A DNA stretch of 64,000 bases from Druceiella hillmani (lineage: Eukaryota; Arthropoda; Insecta; Lepidoptera; Hepialidae). The number at the start of each line of letters is the position of its first letter. Positions within the stretch are counted from its first letter, which is position 1. The position numbers were made by a program, and so were the translations under genes. Shown one piece after another: positions 63,099-64,000 of the stretch. The stretch is from the NCBI GenBank assembly GCA_039881145.1, contig JAYKKI010000155.1, positions 472,001 through 536,000 of the forward strand. Reading direction: 5' to 3'. Under the pieces are notes generated by a model. That model had not been told where the DNA came from, did no database searches, and worked only from the letters and a program-made list of their open reading frames with translations.

Positions 63099-63507
63099 AT
63101 TGTTCCCATGAGTTTGGACGAATTTGTGGTCACTCACAGGGTGACGCCTTTCCTGTGAGAAGGCTATATACAAAGGTGTTCGCCAAGTTCACCAAGGTTG
63201 GCGCTAGAGACTGGGCGCCCTCCCAGCCATGCATCCTTTTGGCGCGGTCTCCACCGTAGGATTAGACTGAGTTTTTAATGAGGCTTTCTACCTCATGACA
63301 CGGGCGGTTAAGCCAGTGCCCCTAATTTCATAAACAGGAGTAGCGAGTCGTGGGGATAATTTCCTATCGCCCACTGGAGAGATCATTCGGGTTTATTAAA
63401 TGCCGCCCGAGGCACGGCGTTGACCTTCTGCGGCTGGTACGGTCAAGTTCTCAGCCAACCCTCCTCCTTTTTCATCCGGATTTGGGACCGGCAATGGCGG
63501 AGTTTAA
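63099..63507 (-). other. GC-rich 5' UTR of the jockey element
   Basis: About 400 bases are much richer in GC than any other part of the window, with many CpG. On the minus strand the sequence reads from near CCGCCATTGCCGGTCCCAAA to the ORF1 start. Elements of this clade usually carry an internal promoter at this position; I see no specific motif to confirm it. The 63472-63711 frame starts outside and is not part of the element's genes. Confidence 0.6.
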
Positions 63508-64000
63508 GAAAGATTGTTGAAGGATTGAAATAATTTTTGACAGGAATTCCTTAATTGCAAAGGGTACGTACGTCGACTTAGCCTCGTTTTGATTGTCAGA
63601 TAACACGTGGTGAAAGAGACGTGATGACAATAAACTCTGAGAATGGAATTTGAATTCATTTGACTTATTTTGAGGTAAGCAAGAAAGTAAATAGGTATAT
63701 ATGTACGTCACGGTATATACAAAAACATGGACAGTTTTTGAGCGTATTCTTCTGGTAGTTCGTTGTTTAGGTGTTGGTTTATAAAACTAAATATACGTTC
63801 TCGAATCTCAATGTATTCATTACTCAGGCGACCATAAATTACGCTGAAATAATGTTGTCGCTTTCAGCGGACTCATTAATCAGCTGGTGACGAAACATTC
63901 TGAGATGATATTATCTCTCTTCAAAGGTCGCGTTACTCAGTGACAAATTACACTAAGATGAAGCAGTCGCTCTTCGACGGTGATGAAACACACTATGACG
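63508..64000. other. Right flank, unassigned
   Basis: The part from 63860 onward is richer in GC ('tcagctggtgacgaaaca', 'agtcgctcttcgacggtga') and may begin another element that leaves the window. No frame is supported. Confidence 0.4.

Larger units (their letters stand above)
58889..63507 (-). mobile_element. jockey-clade non-LTR retrotransposon, near full length, inactive
   Basis: On the minus strand the order is a GC-rich 5' UTR, ORF1 (gag-like with zinc knuckles), then ORF2 (APE endonuclease and reverse transcriptase). A short 3' UTR and a short A run follow (T run 58887-58895 on the plus strand). The order, lengths and motifs fit the jockey clade. An 8-base word GAAAGATT lies directly outside both ends (58881-58888, 63508-63515) and may be the target-site duplication. 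At about 4.6 kb the copy is essentially complete, but each gene has several frameshifts or stops. Confidence 0.9.

Noticed and set aside
63472..63711. 79-codon minus-strand frame at the LINE 5' end
   Set aside because: It crosses the predicted element boundary and shows no domain.

Overview
The window is AT-rich eukaryotic DNA with no host gene that I can support. It reads as intergenic or intronic insect sequence built from transposon relics, (TA)n microsatellites and foldback elements. A moth or butterfly is the best fit. Three signals point that way: an element at 27418-27922 that I recall as a common lepidopteran interspersed repeat, a Helitron-type 3' end at 40732-40781, and a tRNA-derived SINE at 51868-52075 with an RTE-type tail. 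This assignment rests on recalled family features, not on a database search.

Layout. From 1 to 32.8 kb there is mostly anonymous AT-rich DNA. It holds two pairs of diverged duplicated segments (412-850 with 7782-8240, and 6700-6950 with 24858-25115), a Ty1/copia pol fragment (8815-8996), the 3' half of a tRNA-Cys-like sequence (12251-12297), strong hairpins near 16.3 kb, a foldback element and its half-copy (21624-21826, 18691-18856) and the lepidopteran-type repeat. From 32.8 to 36.7 kb lies a nested cluster: (TA)n, mariner A, (TA)n, a pogo/Tigger-like transposon, (TA)n. From 40.5 to 41.9 kb are another (TA)n, a Helitron end and mariner B. From 42 to 58.9 kb is anonymous DNA with several long stem-loops, a small MITE (50477-50613) and the SINE. 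The right end (58889-63507) is a nearly full-length but inactivated jockey-clade LINE on the minus strand.

The recognisable protein-coding sequence is transposon-derived and broken. Both mariner copies lack the same block between the second and third catalytic aspartates, so they probably descend from one defective source mobilised in trans. The pogo-like element keeps all three catalytic aspartates but is frameshifted. It has a C-terminal PHD-type zinc finger and carries its terminal motif again as internal palindromes, one of them inside its predicted 5' UTR intron. The LINE has frameshifts, an in-frame TGA in its endonuclease and a changed reverse transcriptase active-site motif. I found no CRISPR array, operon or prokaryotic feature, and no convincing new coding system. 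The most informative observations are the shared mariner deletion, the palindrome architecture of the pogo-like element and the two unexplained duplicated segments.
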